A stretch of 64,000 nucleotides of DNA from Metellina segmentata (lineage: Eukaryota; Arthropoda; Arachnida; Araneae; Tetragnathidae). Under the pieces are notes generated by a model that was given only the letters and a program-made list of their open reading frames with translations, did not search any database and was not told the DNA's origin. This document shows, piece by piece, positions 1 to 13,032 of this stretch. The stretch's first letter is position 1, and each line of letters starts with the position of its first letter. The position numbers and the translations under genes are program-made. Location: contig OX375874.1 of the NCBI GenBank assembly GCA_947359465.1, positions 98,459,441 through 98,523,440 of the forward strand, given 5' to 3'.

Positions 1-896
1 TTCAATGCACAAAGAATGACGGTTCTTTTAAATTTCAGGATGTTTCTATAATGATAACTAAATGAGATTTATTGAGTCTATTAATTTCATTATTGTATTC
101 ACAAATCAGCATACAACGTTGCTTCGGATAGGTTGCTTCGTTTCTGGAACTTTACCAGCATGGCGAAAAGGTCAAAAACCATTTGCTTTCATTCAATAGT
201 TTAACAAAATTTTTTATTGTAGTTACAACTGAAAAGCGTGTTTGTTTAGCTTTGGTAGAATTGAAAAGGGCTTACCTTTTGGCTGAAAAAACCAAATTAA
301 TCCAACATATTTAGTGCTCTTTAAATGGAATGGTTAATTACAACAATTGGAGTAAAAATGATGAGATTTTTTTTGTCGCATACTATTTCCTCGTATTATA
401 AGAGGATTTAAGAAGAAAACTACTGATACGATTAACTGAATAGTAAAGTTAAGTTAATTAATCACTTTTCTATTCCAAATAACATACAACTTCATTTCAG
501 GGGATTAGGAATATGTTACTTATGTGATAAAGTACGGCTATAGTACTTTAAAACATAAGTAACATCTTTATAATTCCGGGATTGAAATCGCATGTAAATT
601 AAGTAGAAAATAAATTAATTTTACTAAACGGAGTTACATTATCACTAAGACTGAGGAAATGACAGTTAGTATACATATTTTATGAAAATAGTCGAATGAA
701 CAAACATTAATTTTTCATTAAACTGTTATTTTACACATTTTATATCGTTTCATACAGATATCAGTGAAAAGCTAAATACATAATTGTGTGATTGTGTTAA
801 CTTGAAACTTTATGCATAGCAGAATAGATGTATCGAAAAAATCGTGTATGAGAAAGATTTTCAAAGTAAACACAATCAAAGATATTACTTCCGCTG
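1..896. other. AT-rich non-coding sequence, no gene seen
   Basis: No ORF with recognisable protein similarity, no tRNA-like box pair and no terminal repeats were found here. It reads as AT-rich unique or decayed sequence. Confidence 0.5.
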
Positions 897-1045
897 TCCA
901 AACATTATCACTCGTCATCTGTCCGTGGTTCAAAATTACACGGTGTTGTCCTCGGATTTTTTCCTTTAGGAGATTAATATCGGATCGTCATCAATAGCCC
1001 GTTATGTTGCTCTAATACGACGTTAATAAAAATGACCAAAATACC
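897..1045 (+). repeat. SINE-1 fragment, 3' part
   Basis: Matches the 3' half of the window's abundant tRNA-derived SINE: the segment beginning near TCATCTGTCCGTGG, then AAAATTAC, the GTTGTCCTCGG block, and the tail GTTGCTCTAATACGACG. The tRNA-like head is missing, so this is a 5'-truncated copy. It lies directly before a copy of repeat A. Confidence 0.8.
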
Positions 1046-1065
1046 AAATGTTGTCAAATGACACA

Positions 1066-1315
1066 TCGGGGGTTACGTTAAAATGTATTTTATCTCCGTT
1101 TTGGCAATGCGTGGCATTTACACAAATTAGTGTTGACAAATCAAATATCTTTTCCGATTCGGAATATATTCTTTAGAATTTTTATTCGCGAAATGCTGAA
1201 TTCATATTCGAAAATCAAATCAAGTTGTGTCACGTTCAGTTTACGTAAATTAAATACGAATGGCTGGAGAAATACGACCTCCGTCTATATTTAGTTTGAC
1301 AAAAAAATCTTCTCA
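1066..1315 (+). repeat. Repeat A, copy 1 (unclassified interspersed repeat)
   Basis: About 250 bp resembling 41947-42205 in the same orientation. Shared landmarks are a CTTAAAATGT-like start, CCGTTTTGGC, GATTCGGA, an ATGCTGAA block and a TTCTCATAA block near the end. The copies are diverged, with many substitutions and small indels. No terminal inverted repeats or coding potential were seen, and both copies lie next to a SINE-1 fragment. Confidence 0.6.
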
Positions 1316-1583
1316 TAACTGTTCGTTTAAGCGTTTGATATCAACACTGCCACAGTGTAAAACTGCGCAGACAATAAACTATTGAAAGAATTCAAATGAA
1401 GTTGCAGATTTAAAAGCTCCATTACACTTTGATTGTAGAAGATAGTTTTCCACACCTATTTTTTCACATTAAAACATTCATTCGTTTGTATTGTTGTTAA
1501 TGGCAACGTAGAACTTCAAAGAAGCATTTTATAACAAATAATATATATGCAAACGATCTTTATTATTCTATACCACTCTCGTT
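1316..1583. other. AT-rich non-coding sequence
   Basis: No recognisable feature apart from its last ~40 bases (CAAACGATCTTTATTATT), which resemble the start of a diverged satellite-like relative at about 4457. Confidence 0.4.
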
Positions 1584-2288
1584 GAATATTATTCCTTTAT
1601 CATTCCATTCCACCTTTATTCGGTTATGCTTTGCCGTTTGCTATGTTTTTATTTTCTACATAAATCCTTAAACTTTCTTCCTTCGAATTCCCAATCCTTT
1701 TTACTCGACAATATGCAACATAGTAGGTTTGGAATAACCTGCGTGTTATGTAGTTAATCATCCATTATTCATTTGTCATTCCATTCTGCTTTTCTTCGGT
1801 TATGCTTCGCCATTGGTCGAGCTTCTCATTTCTATATAAATTCTTAGACTTTCTTCCTTCGAATTTTCAATCATTTTTACTCGACAATATGCAACATAGT
1901 AGGTTTGGAATAACCTGCATGTTATGTAGTTAATCATCCATTATTCATTTTTCATTTCATTCTGCTTTTCTTCGGTTATGCTTTGCCATTGGTCGAGCTT
2001 CTGTTTTCTATATAAATTCTTAGACTTTCTTCCTTCGAATTTTCAATCATTTTTACTCGACAGTATGCAACATAGTAGGTTTGGAATAACCTGCATGTTA
2101 TGTATTTAATCATCCATTATTCATTTGTCAATCCATTCTGCTTTTCTTCGGTTATGCTTTGCCATTGGTCGAGCTTCTCTTTTGTATATAAATTCTTAGA
2201 CATTCTTCCTTCGAATTTTCAACCATTTTTACTCGACAATATGCAACATAGTAGGTTTGGAATAACTTGCATGTTATGTAGTTAATGC
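1584..2288 (+). repeat. 176-bp tandem satellite, four units
   Basis: The landmark TTACTCGACAATATGCAAC occurs at 1701, 1877, 2053 (with one change) and 2229, exactly 176 bp apart each time. Each unit also holds TTCTTCGGTTATGC and a TTCTTCCTTCGAA block. The first unit is most diverged and the last three are nearly identical, which suggests recent unequal exchange or amplification. Small ORFs inside are read-through of the repeat. Confidence 0.92.
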
Positions 2289-3179
2289 ATCACAAGAAGG
2301 TAAAGGATTCCTTAAAAATTCCCACTGATGAAAAATCTAAGGAGTTATGCAAAGTGTTGCAGACTCATGTCCTCCTGAATAAAGCCGGATTTAAAAACTT
2401 TGCACACGATGAATTTTTAAGCATCCTACCTTGACGCATGAATCCTTCCCGAAACCCTCTTCTTTTCCAAAACCCTGCCTACTGATTCGGATCACTCTTA
2501 ATTTAAAACTTTTCTCTGCATATGCCATCCTTGAAACGCAACTCCAGAAATTCGTACAGAAAGGCCGTTCGATCACTGACAAGCGGCTGCCTGGGGTTTT
2601 CGGCAGTTTTCTCTTTATAAAACGTCAATTTAAATATATGACGCTTCAGAAATATCTCTGGTGCGAGTCCTGTGAGAAGCAGCGCTGTCCGCTGTCTGTC
2701 TGTTGGCTTTCATCGGAAATTTCAACCTGTCTCCATGAAAAGAAGTTTTCCGAGATTGAGTCTTAGGTTGAGGATGGCTGTGGAGTTTGGGAAACTGATC
2801 GATGCGTTGTATAATGGATTTGATATAATTTCTGGTGGAAGTTAATGGATTCAAGAATATTGTTAGTTTCTATTGGGTTTATTTTGAGTAGAGACAAAGT
2901 GTCGAATAAGTGGCACATGTTCTGAACTTATATGGATTACTATTAAGTATTTTTCTGTTTTTAGCATTTTGTTTTCTCATCATAACTACACTATATATGA
3001 TCACCTTACATTTTGGTGCTTTCAAAGCACTTCTTTTTGTTTTTCAACCACCAAAGATGCTAGTGTGCGAAAAAGTTTTTTGCTTTGATTAATCTGTTTT
3101 TCTCCAAACGAACAAAATTAATTATTATTGTTATGAAATTATGATGATTATTATTGTTGATGCAGTCCTCCTCTCATCC
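2289..3179. other. Non-coding or unrecognised sequence
   Basis: Holds a 111-codon plus-strand ORF (2431-2766) with an opposing ORF overlapping it. Neither shows a domain I recognise. The 2400-2800 stretch is less AT-rich than its flanks. I see no transposon ends or host gene structure I can support. Confidence 0.4.
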
Positions 3180-3504
3180 GACCAACCGGTATAGTGGTTA
3201 AGGTGTTAGCCTCTGGATCGGAAGGTTCCTGGTTCGAAACCGGGTCCGGCATGGATGTTTGTAAGCGTATGGTGGAGAGGTAGCCGGTGCACCTTAAATC
3301 TGTTGTGGCCGAAAGTCCTCACGTTGGGTTGGTGTCGAAGTTTGGAGAGTGGGGTGCCAGCTCAGGTGTTGTTTCGTCATCTGACCGTGGTTCAAAATTA
3401 CGAGGTGTTGTCCTCAGATCTTTCCCTTAAAGGATTGTTCTCGGACCGTCGTCAATAGCCCGTTGTGTTGCTCTAGTAGGACGCTAACTAAAATTACCAT
3501 TACC
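3180..3504 (+). repeat. SINE-1, full-length copy (tRNA-derived)
   Basis: A tRNA-like head carries a pol III A box (TAGTGGTTAAGG at 3192) and B box (GGTTCGAAACC at 3231). It is followed by a unique body and a 3' tail ending in CTAACTAAAATTACC plus short TTACC repeats. The same ~330-bp unit recurs at 7429, 13489, 37129 and 60024. No clean target duplication is evident for this copy. Confidence 0.9.
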
Positions 3505-3679
3505 TCTCGATGTTATTGTTTATGTTTATTTGACTTACCCCCTCTTTTTCCCTTGTAACATTCTTGTATAGTATACACTTCTCATCTCCAGTAATGTGCC
3601 GCTTCAAAAAAGGAGCTTCTTCATTTCCTTTCAGCTAAGAATCACATGCTGAAATAAATTCGAGAAAGCATATGCTGCT
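3505..3679. other. Non-coding sequence
   Basis: Nothing recognised. Confidence 0.4.
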
Positions 3680-3868
3680 GTGTTCATTGTTAGCACTGCA
3701 TTGAAACAAAATTTATTCCACAATACATGCTATAATTATGCAGTGTAAGCAGAAAAAACCGAATTGAAACATCTTATTCAGGTCAAGGTCACTTCTTATC
3801 AGCGGTAGCGAAATAATAACAAAGCTAACTTCGATTTAAAAACGCGCAGAACTTTCCGTATGACACAA
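3680..3868 (-). mobile_element. Mariner 5'-end fragment
   Basis: On the minus strand this matches the 5' terminal region of the mariner at 54225-54410: the terminal repeat ending CGCGCAGAACTTTCCG, then GCTACCGCTGATAAG, GTGACCTTGA and GCATAATTATAGCATG. The outer end is followed by TA. No transposase coding sequence remains, so it is a solo end of the family. Confidence 0.75.
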
Positions 3869-4092
3869 TACTTTACATTTTGAATACTGAAAAAAATCGT
3901 TTGCCACTTCGTTCTCGTTCGTGTAATGATTTATTCGCTTTGTAGATATTCCCGTGTTATTCATATAGTCCATTTCATCTAGAATAATCAATGTAAAATA
4001 ATTAAAATGGGATTACACTTAGGTTACAACAATCATGTTAATGAATTAATCTTTATTATTCAATCATTTCCTAAATATTATTTTTCTGCCCA

Positions 4093-4097
<5 letters not shown>
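3869..4097. other. Non-coding sequence
   Basis: AT-rich, no recognised feature. Confidence 0.4.

Positions 4098-4183
<86 letters not shown>
4098..4183. repeat. (TA)n microsatellite
   Basis: About 43 uninterrupted TA dinucleotides. ORFs encoding long Tyr-Ile runs here are artefacts. Confidence 0.98.
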
Positions 4184-4186
<3 letters not shown>

Positions 4187-4631
4187 CACTTACCGAATTC
4201 ATTTTATGTATTAATCATGCAAAACGCATGTTTCTAACAGTAATTGGTATCTACAGAAATAATATAATCGCATACAGAATTATGAAAACGATAAAGAATC
4301 GGATGAGGAATTGAATGTTCGAAAACACCATAAGACTTTGATGGATGACGATGTTTTCCCATAACCACTACATTGAAATTGATGCATTTAGTTTTCTCTT
4401 TAACAATTGGATCGCAGAATTTTAAAGTAGCATCCCGTAACAAATCATAAAATATCAAACGATGTTTATTATTTTAAACCACGCTTATTATTATTTATTT
4501 GTCATAACAATAAATTTTGTTTCTCATTGCTGTCTTTATCTTTTTTTCCCCAAATAATCCTTTATATTTTCTTCCTTCGAGATTATAATTATTTCTACGT
4601 AACTGTATTTATACAAATATTTATGAGAGGG
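4184..4631. other. AT-rich non-coding; distant relative of the 176-bp satellite
   Basis: Between about 4457 and 4590 the sequence resembles the flank and first unit of the 1.6-kb satellite: a CAAACGATGTTTATTATT start, then a TTTATTTGTCAT block, then TTTTCTTCCTTCGA. The remainder is unrecognised. Confidence 0.45.
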
Positions 4632-5192
<561 letters not shown>

Positions 5193-7428
5193 TGTAATAT
5201 CTCGGTTTAATTTTTAAGTTTTAATCGATTCAAACAAGTTTTCCTATTGACTAGAATGAAATATCGTTTTGCATTCTGAATGCCCTTCACATAGATACGA
5301 ACAAGACCAATAAGTCACTGGCATTTAATAATTTTTAATGTTTATGAACAACGTTTCATATCTTATGGAAATACAGTGTTAAGTTATTAAGAAAATAACA
5401 ATTTCTCGATTTGAAACACCCTGAGAAATTCAAACTATAAGTACATATTTAATTACTTTTGGATAAATTGTGTAATTTTTTAAAGTATATTTAACAGGGG
5501 TTACATTTCTTAGGCGTAATATGAATTCTGAAATATTCTAATATCACGTGATTCTTTATTGTTTAATTTCGTTATCGTATAAAGTTTAATTCTAATGAAG
5601 GTATGTGTTCATAAAAACGCATCTAAAAGAAACAAGAACTTCAAACCCTTCAGTAAAGGTATTTACAACTATTTTACGAAATTTCTATGAATTGATTACT
5701 GTAAAGATTCTGAAAATGGTTCATACATTTATTGATTATTAACATTTTATATTTCTGTTTCTTATAAATATACAGTATGGTTGATTATTTGCAACTTTCA
5801 TTAATGCTTCTAAATTCTTAATCTTTAGTGATACATTAGCCTCATTAAAAAGTCAATTATATTCATGAAGCACTCGATAAAGTCATGTATCCGTACTTCG
5901 GTAAGTCAAACTTGTTAAACCTAATCCAACTTAGTTAATTTTCAAAAGCCAAAATAGTAGAAAACTATCTTTGCAACCTAATTTTAGTCCAAATATCAAC
6001 CATTTCAATACGTGTATGATGAAATGTACGTAAATATTATGTAGATTTTGAGACTAAAAATGAAAATTCCAGAGATTTTAGAGAAAACCGTGACGCCAAA
6101 TTATAATGGATAGTTGCATTAAATGAAAAGTTATTCATCGTAATATCAGAGAAATTAAAATACTTCGTATTTTGGATGATTTCAAAACTTGATATTTCTC
6201 TGGGTTTTTAATAAATGAAAATGCATTTGAGATATTTCGGAAGTTAATACAGGCAATCCGTCAAAACAATTAATCACAACTTCAGAATAAGAAAAAAACG
6301 GATTTAAGTTTAAAATACGTGTCAAACCATATAGCACATTATAATCTGCATGTAACATTTAGTAATGCAACCATGCACAGTTTAATTAGTAACGTTAAAA
6401 GCCTCTGAAATATAGGAAGCTAATCTTGGATTTCTGTCGATGAAATCCGATTTAAAATATAAATATGACCATACTTAAAATTTTTCTGACGGTTTTTCAC
6501 GCTGTTGAGAAATTTAATTTGATCCAGATGTTTTTATAATCTTGTTTATATAAATTGCAACATGCTTCACACATTCTGAAAATAAACAGATATTGCATTT
6601 GGTGGGTAAGCGGGAATTATTTTCTTTAACAGCTGTGAAAATGTTGGAGAAAGCTCTTGAAAGGAGAAAAATCCATTTTTAAATCTCAATATTACTTATT
6701 TCTGTGTTTCTGCATCCTTCTCATTTTTTGGAAAAAGATTTTCAATATTTATCTCGTATATTACTCTCGATTTCGAATGAGATTACTTTACGGAAAGTAG
6801 CCTTGTGTATATACTGTCAATGTTTCGAATTTTTTAATGCATCCTTTGAAAGGTTTCTGTGAATTATGACTTAAAAATGAGGAATTTTTTGTATTCGTGC
6901 ATTTTGAAACATTTTGCTTTAAAATAGAAACATATTTGACATACACTCATCTTCTGTTAAATCTGAAGTAATCTTTAGATTACTATATTTACGATTATTC
7001 TACATGAATCAATCGATATATTTAATTTAAGATTAAATTATCACGCTTTCAAATTCTTTAGTTAGACTTCTTTTTGTGTGGGTTTGGAACTATCTCTGTT
7101 ATAATACTGAAAAAAAAATCGAAATAGATTTCAAAAGTATATTTAATTCTACTGAATAACGCCATGATCATAGGATATGAATTTTTAAAACAAGAAGCTT
7201 ATTTTACAGGCATTATATTTACATAACCATTTAAAAAATAACTGATTTTTCTAACTTCATATATTTTGAAATTTAAAAGAGAAACATATTATAGCTTGCA
7301 ATCATCTTATATAAATCTATAGTAATATTTAGACAGTGCATTCTATTTATTCTATTCTATTGAAGAACTCTAAATTTACAGGATATAAATTTAAAAAGAA
7401 CACGAGTATTTTACCTTGTAATATAATT
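5193..7428. other. AT-rich non-coding, no feature seen
   Basis: About 2.2 kb with no ORF above 60 codons, no tRNA-like boxes, no terminal repeats and no obvious tandem structure. Confidence 0.5.
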
Positions 7429-7751
7429 GGTAATTTTTATTTAACGTCATATTAGAGCAACACAACGGGCTATTGACGACGGTCCGAAATCAATTCCCTA
7501 GGGGAAAGATCCGAAGACAACATCACATAACTTTAATCCACGGTCAGATGGCGAGGCAACACCTAAGCTGGCACACCACTCTCCAGAACTTCCACACCAA
7601 CCCAACATAAGGACTTTCTGCTACGACAGATTTAAGGTACACCAGCCGTCTATACACCATACGCTTGCAAAAATCCATGCACTGACCCGGATTCAAACCA
7701 AGAACCTTCCGTTCTAGAGGCTAACACCTTAACCACCATACCGGTTGGTCG
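7429..7751 (-). repeat. SINE-1, full-length copy
   Basis: Complete SINE-1 in reverse: the tail (TTATTTAACGTCATATTAGAGC) is at the left and the tRNA-like head (CACCATACCGGTTGGTCG) at the right. The A-box region is intact, while the B box reads GATTCAAACC. It is more diverged than the 13.5- and 60-kb copies, so probably older. Confidence 0.9.
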
Positions 7752-9244
7752 TCTATGTTACATGGATCTACTAAAATGTTCATTAATTAAAATTAAACTA
7801 ATCTATCTGCTAAATATCTCATTTATAATACTGAAAAATAGTTAAAAAATATTTCTAGGGTATATTTCCTCTAAAAATGAGGTTATTGTGACAATCAACG
7901 TCTATTATATTTTGCAAATCATATACAATATGTCCTCTAGAATTTGTATGTAGCTACGTATGCATTTTAATTATGACGCACAGCAGCGTACACACAACCT
8001 CTAGAATATGGGTGAATAGTCTTCGTGTATTTTTATAATTTCTTACGTAAAATTAATTTTATCAGCTCGCTCAAAGAGATAAATATTCATGTACCCTCTT
8101 ATTGTATTCGCAATAAAATAATTTATCAGGTAATTTTCTTTTAGTAAAAAATATTCGAAAATTAACAAACGACCCAACTTTTCAACACGATTAATGCTTT
8201 AGCACAACCTTTGCTTTTTCTTGGATAATTTTTAAAACTTTTAAGTAGTTCTATAACTTAAAACGTTAAAAAACTGATATTTTAATTGTTTTCTCAAGGC
8301 TATGCTTTGATCTTGTTTTTTTTTAGTCATTTTGGTTTTATGTAATTAGTATTTTTGGGTCAATATGATGTAGTTTGTATACTGTTTTGTTTTTAATTTG
8401 TCTAAAGCATGTTCTGTTCTCTCAATCCTATTTCACTGCAATGTATCTGGAGTAATCTGCTTGACAGTGTGTATACTTAAATAAATTATGTATAGTTTTC
8501 ATCTTTCAATTGCCGTTACATGTTCGAAATATCAAATTTTACACTTTTACTCAACATTTAAATGTTGTTCGCTCAAATTTATACTACAACGTGTCCAAAT
8601 ATTTCCCTTGCGCATGACAACCCCAAAACCAACCAAATTTATTTTGTTTCGAAAAAAGGTCAAATAATCTCGCATGAAACTATATATTTTAATGCAACTT
8701 AGTTCACGGTGATAAATATGAGAATTTCATACCTTCTTACCACGCGGAAATGAAAATGATTTCAATTATAATACCCCTCATCCTGACCTTAATGTTATTA
8801 AGCTAAAGATAGCTTCTTATTCCTTCTCAAAACCGAATCATTGAACTAATGGTCCGAAAGAAAGATGTCCTAATCGAATTTCTCAATTTGCATATAGACG
8901 ACGAACATATGCAAGATTAATTTTCCACGGATAAATCGGAAGGGAAAAAAGTGCAAGGAAATTAAGAAATCACGAATTACGATGAGGATTTTTTTCGAAG
9001 AAAAAAACATGCCATCGTCATCGTTAATTTATTAAGCTTGTAGGATTGATGACAGTGAGAAATGTATCTTGAATAAAAGTTTTTCTTACTTTTGCCAGAT
9101 TCTCGTCGCATGAGCACGCACATGATGAAAATGGAAGTAATAGAACCTCTCGTGTAAAGCGATAGAAGTGATAAAAATGTGATAATAGAGTTGGTCAATA
9201 AAAGTGGAGTTTTTTTCACAGTTAGGTGGTTAATCCTCCAAATG
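7752..9244. other. AT-rich non-coding, no feature seen
   Basis: One 80-codon minus-strand ORF (8977-9219) without recognisable similarity. Nothing else supported. Confidence 0.45.
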
Positions 9245-10138
9245 GTTTAGGCTATATATCTTATCCATCAAGATCTGGTCACGTTCGTTGATAACCAGAT
9301 ATCTCGCCCATCAAGATATTGTCATGTTTCTAAATGAGGAGTTATCTCGTGCATAAAGATTTGGTCAAGGTTTTTAATAAAAATATATCTTGTCAATCAA
9401 GATCAGGTCACGTTTGTTTTTGACGAGATATCTCGTACATGAAGATCCGTTCACGTTTACTAATGACGAGATATCTCGTACATGAAGATCCGTTCACGTT
9501 TATTAATGACGAGATATCTTGTTAATCCATCTAACTGTCATCTGGTCACGTTTTCTAATGATAAGATATCTCACCCATCAAGATCTTGTCATGTCTGTTA
9601 ATGGCGAGATATCTCGTCCATCAAGATTTGGTCAAGTTTGTTAATAAAAAGATATTTTGTACAGTAAGATCAGATCACGTTTGTTAATGACGAGATATCT
9701 TGTATATAAAGATCTATTAATGTTTGCTAATGACAAGATATCTCACCCGTCAAGTTTTAGTCATGTTTGTCAAATGCGAGATACTATCTCGTCCATCAAG
9801 ATTTGGTCAAGTTTGTTAGTAAAAATATATCTTGTCCATCAAGATCAGGTCACGTTTGTTAATGACGAGATATCTCGTACATCAAGATCTGTACACGTTT
9901 GCTAATGACAAGATATCTCTTCCATCAAGATTTAGTCATGTTTGTCAAATGCGAGATACTATCTCGTCCATCAAGATTTAATTAAGTTTGTTAGTAAAAA
10001 TATATCTTGTTGTTCAAGATTTGGTCAAGTTTGTAAATAAAAATATATCTTGTCTAACAAGTTCAGGTCACGTTTGTTAATGACGAGATATCTCGCTCAT
10101 TAGGATCTGGTCACTTTTGTTGATGAGATATCTGGTCT
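9245..10138 (+). repeat. 43-bp minisatellite array with palindromic core
   Basis: About 20 imperfect units. The consensus core is the perfect 16-bp palindrome GACGAGATATCTCGTC, followed by CATCAAGATCTGGTCACG and TTTGTTAAT. Adjacent GAGATA landmarks at 9425, 9468 and 9511 are spaced exactly 43 bp. Some units are expanded or shortened (for example around 9520-9560 and 9780). Isolated units occur at six other loci in the window, so the repeat is both tandem and dispersed. Confidence 0.95.
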
Positions 10139-10935
10139 AGTCAAAACTGCACTATCATTCCAAAGGATAGGAAGATCCAAATTGGAAATGGTTTTAAATC
10201 AGAGTCTAATCTTTACAAGGTAGTATTCAACACGAAGATAAGCCTCCAGGAATGTTAAGAACTGTAGAGGTGTAGGTATTAAGTAGTACAGTATCTCTAA
10301 ACAATGCCTCCCAAAATTAAGTACACTTCATGAGGAGAATGTTTAAAACCCAAAAACTCAATAATAAATAATAATTTGAACTTCATTTTTATTGCAACGG
10401 TGAAGAATATGTTTAGAAACCTATCAGGCCAAAAACAATTCAGTATTCGCAATAATATTTCTTTAAATAGGTTTGAAATGTCAAATTTAGAAAATTCAAG
10501 GATACAAAATTGATTTACTCGCAAATTATTTTTGCCAAACAAAATAAAAAAGTAAAATAAAGTTCTGTTGCACATATTTGTGTCTGTAGAACAGCTTCTA
10601 AGCCCAGGAGAGCTGAATTAAGAAGAATTTGTGTTCGTTTTCTGCATGGTTATGTAAAATCAAGATTGATTATTCGCGAGTTTTACTGAAAAGTTTGAAA
10701 GATTATATATGCTTAATTGAGAGAGTGAACTTGGAGGCAGTACAATAGTGCTGAAACTACGCGAAAGTATTCCACACCCGATTACAATCCTGCAGCATTA
10801 TGATTAGAGAAGGCAATGAGAAATACGGAAGATAGATACTAGCACAGAAAACAAAAGTTGAGCGCATCCGAAAATAGGTTTAGAGTAAGTAAAACATAAG
10901 TAAAAAATAGTAATATGGAGTAAGTAAGTTATAAG
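10139..10935. other. AT-rich non-coding
   Basis: A 92-codon minus-strand ORF (10297-10575) is hydrophobic and AT-driven, without recognisable similarity. The last eight bases (10928-10935) are the left target duplication of the next element. Confidence 0.45.
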
Positions 10936-11681
10936 TAGGGCAACTTTTTTGTTGCAGTAAAAATGGGAAAAGTTGCATTTATCAATCCCTAAAGTTTCAT
11001 TTATGGAAATAACGTTGCATTTCTTTTTGATACACTAAAATCTAAAATAAATTATTCGTAAAAAATGAAAATTTTCAAAATTTATTGATAATTTTATACG
11101 TGTACAACAATATTATAATACATCATTAAATACAGAAGATCGTTGATGTCGTTGAATGTCCGATCGTTGGCCAACTAACTTGTTTACATTGAAAAACTGC
11201 GCTCAACAGAGACCGATGTTGCCTGACATTGTTGCAGTAGAAAATACTGACTTGTGGGCAAATCATTTCGGGAAAGTGCACCAAAAACTGTCAAAAGAGT
11301 GCCAACCAATGTGTTAAAGTGCGTCTTGCCATTTATTTCACTTTCGTCTTTGTTAGGACGAACACCTTCTTTCCACGAACTTCTTGTTTGATCCGCAGTA
11401 CTTCGACATTTGCCAGATCATACACATGTCATCGAAGGGTTGATTCAGAGGGCAAAAAATGAAATAGTAATTTCATATTAATTAATTTGAAGCTTAATTT
11501 TAAAATGTTGCAGGAGGTTGCATTTATGCAAAATGTTGCATTTAAGCAGAAAGTTGCATTTATGTTGCGGTTATAACTCACTTACAATACACCCCATGTA
11601 GGAGGAATTTAGATTTTAGTACTTTACATACAGCGTAGAACGTGTGAAAAAAAGTTCCATTTGTTGCAAAAAGGTGCCCTA
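10936..11681. mobile_element. Non-autonomous hAT-like transposon, 746 bp
   Basis: Flanked by a perfect 8-bp direct repeat GTTATAAG (10928-10935 and 11682-11689), the target-site length made by hAT transposases. Ends are inverted: TAGGGCAACTTTTTTG on the left against TAGGGCACCTTTTTG on the right complement. The motif GTTGCATTTA recurs near both ends (about 10971, 11003, 11517, 11536, 11555), as hAT subterminal repeats do. I found no clear transposase. Confidence 0.82.
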
Positions 11682-11689
11682 GTTATAAG

Positions 11690-12919
11690 TAAAACAATGT
11701 TGAATCGCTCCCTCGCCTTTGAACAAGTGAATGAGATGCAATTGAATTGAACGCTCAGAAGCTAAATTTCTGTAGCAAGTCTAAGGTGTGAATATTTTAT
11801 CATGCACTTTATGTTTTATCTAAAATTATCAACGTTTATTACGTACTTCCTAACTTATTAACTTCGTGTTATTATTCTTCCCCTGTAGCAAGTGTATAGA
11901 TCGTTCTTACAGATTCGAATAATTGTATTTCCCATCGAAATAAAAAGAGTTAATAAGTTTGTACTTTTGAACGACAGATACTTATTTAATAAATATTCAA
12001 CTTTAATAATGAGAATTTCTTCAGTTTATCTATATTGCAGATGAATATAAAAATATCTCTATAGAACAGCATTAAACCTAATGAAAAATCCTGCTTTTGA
12101 TGATGTGCTAAAAGTACTGGATTCCTCGAGTTAAAATATTCAAAAGAACAATGAATATTTTTTCAAACTACCAGAAACTTATTTTTAAAAGAGTCTGAAA
12201 ATAATACGAAACTTTTGATAAATTATCAAATCTAGAAACATGAGAATGAAAATAACTTAGTTAAGAAAAGTGGGAAAATATGCCTTATGAATATTTTGAA
12301 TATTTCAAATCGAAACGAAATTTTTTTTTGTCGACAGAATGCAACAAAAGATGATTGAGTTAAAACTAAATGCATCCAGGGAACTAGGTGCTCTAGTTTC
12401 AAGTCGCCCTTTTCTGGAATAGAGTCAGTGAAGCTTTCGTTCAAGCAGAACAGACTCAGCTGTTTCCCTTAAACGTGACCAGAATATCAAGTTGTGTAGA
12501 GATATTCTCGCGTGGAGACTTTATTAGATAAACCTTATGGAGTACAGTTGGGGCAGTTATATATATTTATTCATTTTCCTAAGGAATGGATTGTTTTGTT
12601 TATGCGTGTCTTTATTTGCCAGTCTCGAAATAGGATTCTGGGGGTCATTTAATTGAATGGATTCCTTCCTGTTCCTTTCGTTAATGGTACAAAATGTTTT
12701 AGTGTTCTTTCTTTTTTCTCCGGTGGAGAAATGTGAGATGAGATATTATTTAGGGAATGGCTCCACAAGACATAAACTAGTAAAAAAAAATTTGATAATT
12801 AATCTTAGAGATGTTTTACATTTGTGTTTGTAGACGTTACGACACAAGTAATGATAATATAAAGTAATAATGACTATATAAAGTAGTACTGATACCATAA
12901 AGTAGTAATGATGATATAC
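11690..12919. other. AT-rich non-coding, no feature seen
   Basis: No recognisable coding or repeat feature. A short series of related AGTAGTAATGAT and TAATGATAATAT words runs through 12848-12916. Confidence 0.45.
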
Positions 12920-13032
12920 ACTATATGAACAAAAGTATTTCGACATTGCCGATATTCAGAGGAAGATCCATCTTAGTGTGGAGTTGTTTTTCCTGATTAA
13001 GACTCGGCTGATTCCTTTATGTACCTGTTACC

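Noticed and set aside
2431..2766. 111-codon plus-strand ORF
   Set aside because: No recognisable similarity, opposing ORFs overlap, and no promoter or splice evidence can be read reliably.
3180..3252. Functional tRNA gene
   Set aside because: A and B boxes are present, but the acceptor stem does not close and the same head recurs with a fixed SINE body, so this is a SINE promoter.
9245..10138. CRISPR array
   Set aside because: Units are contiguous 43-bp tandem repeats without unique spacers, in a eukaryotic context without cas genes.
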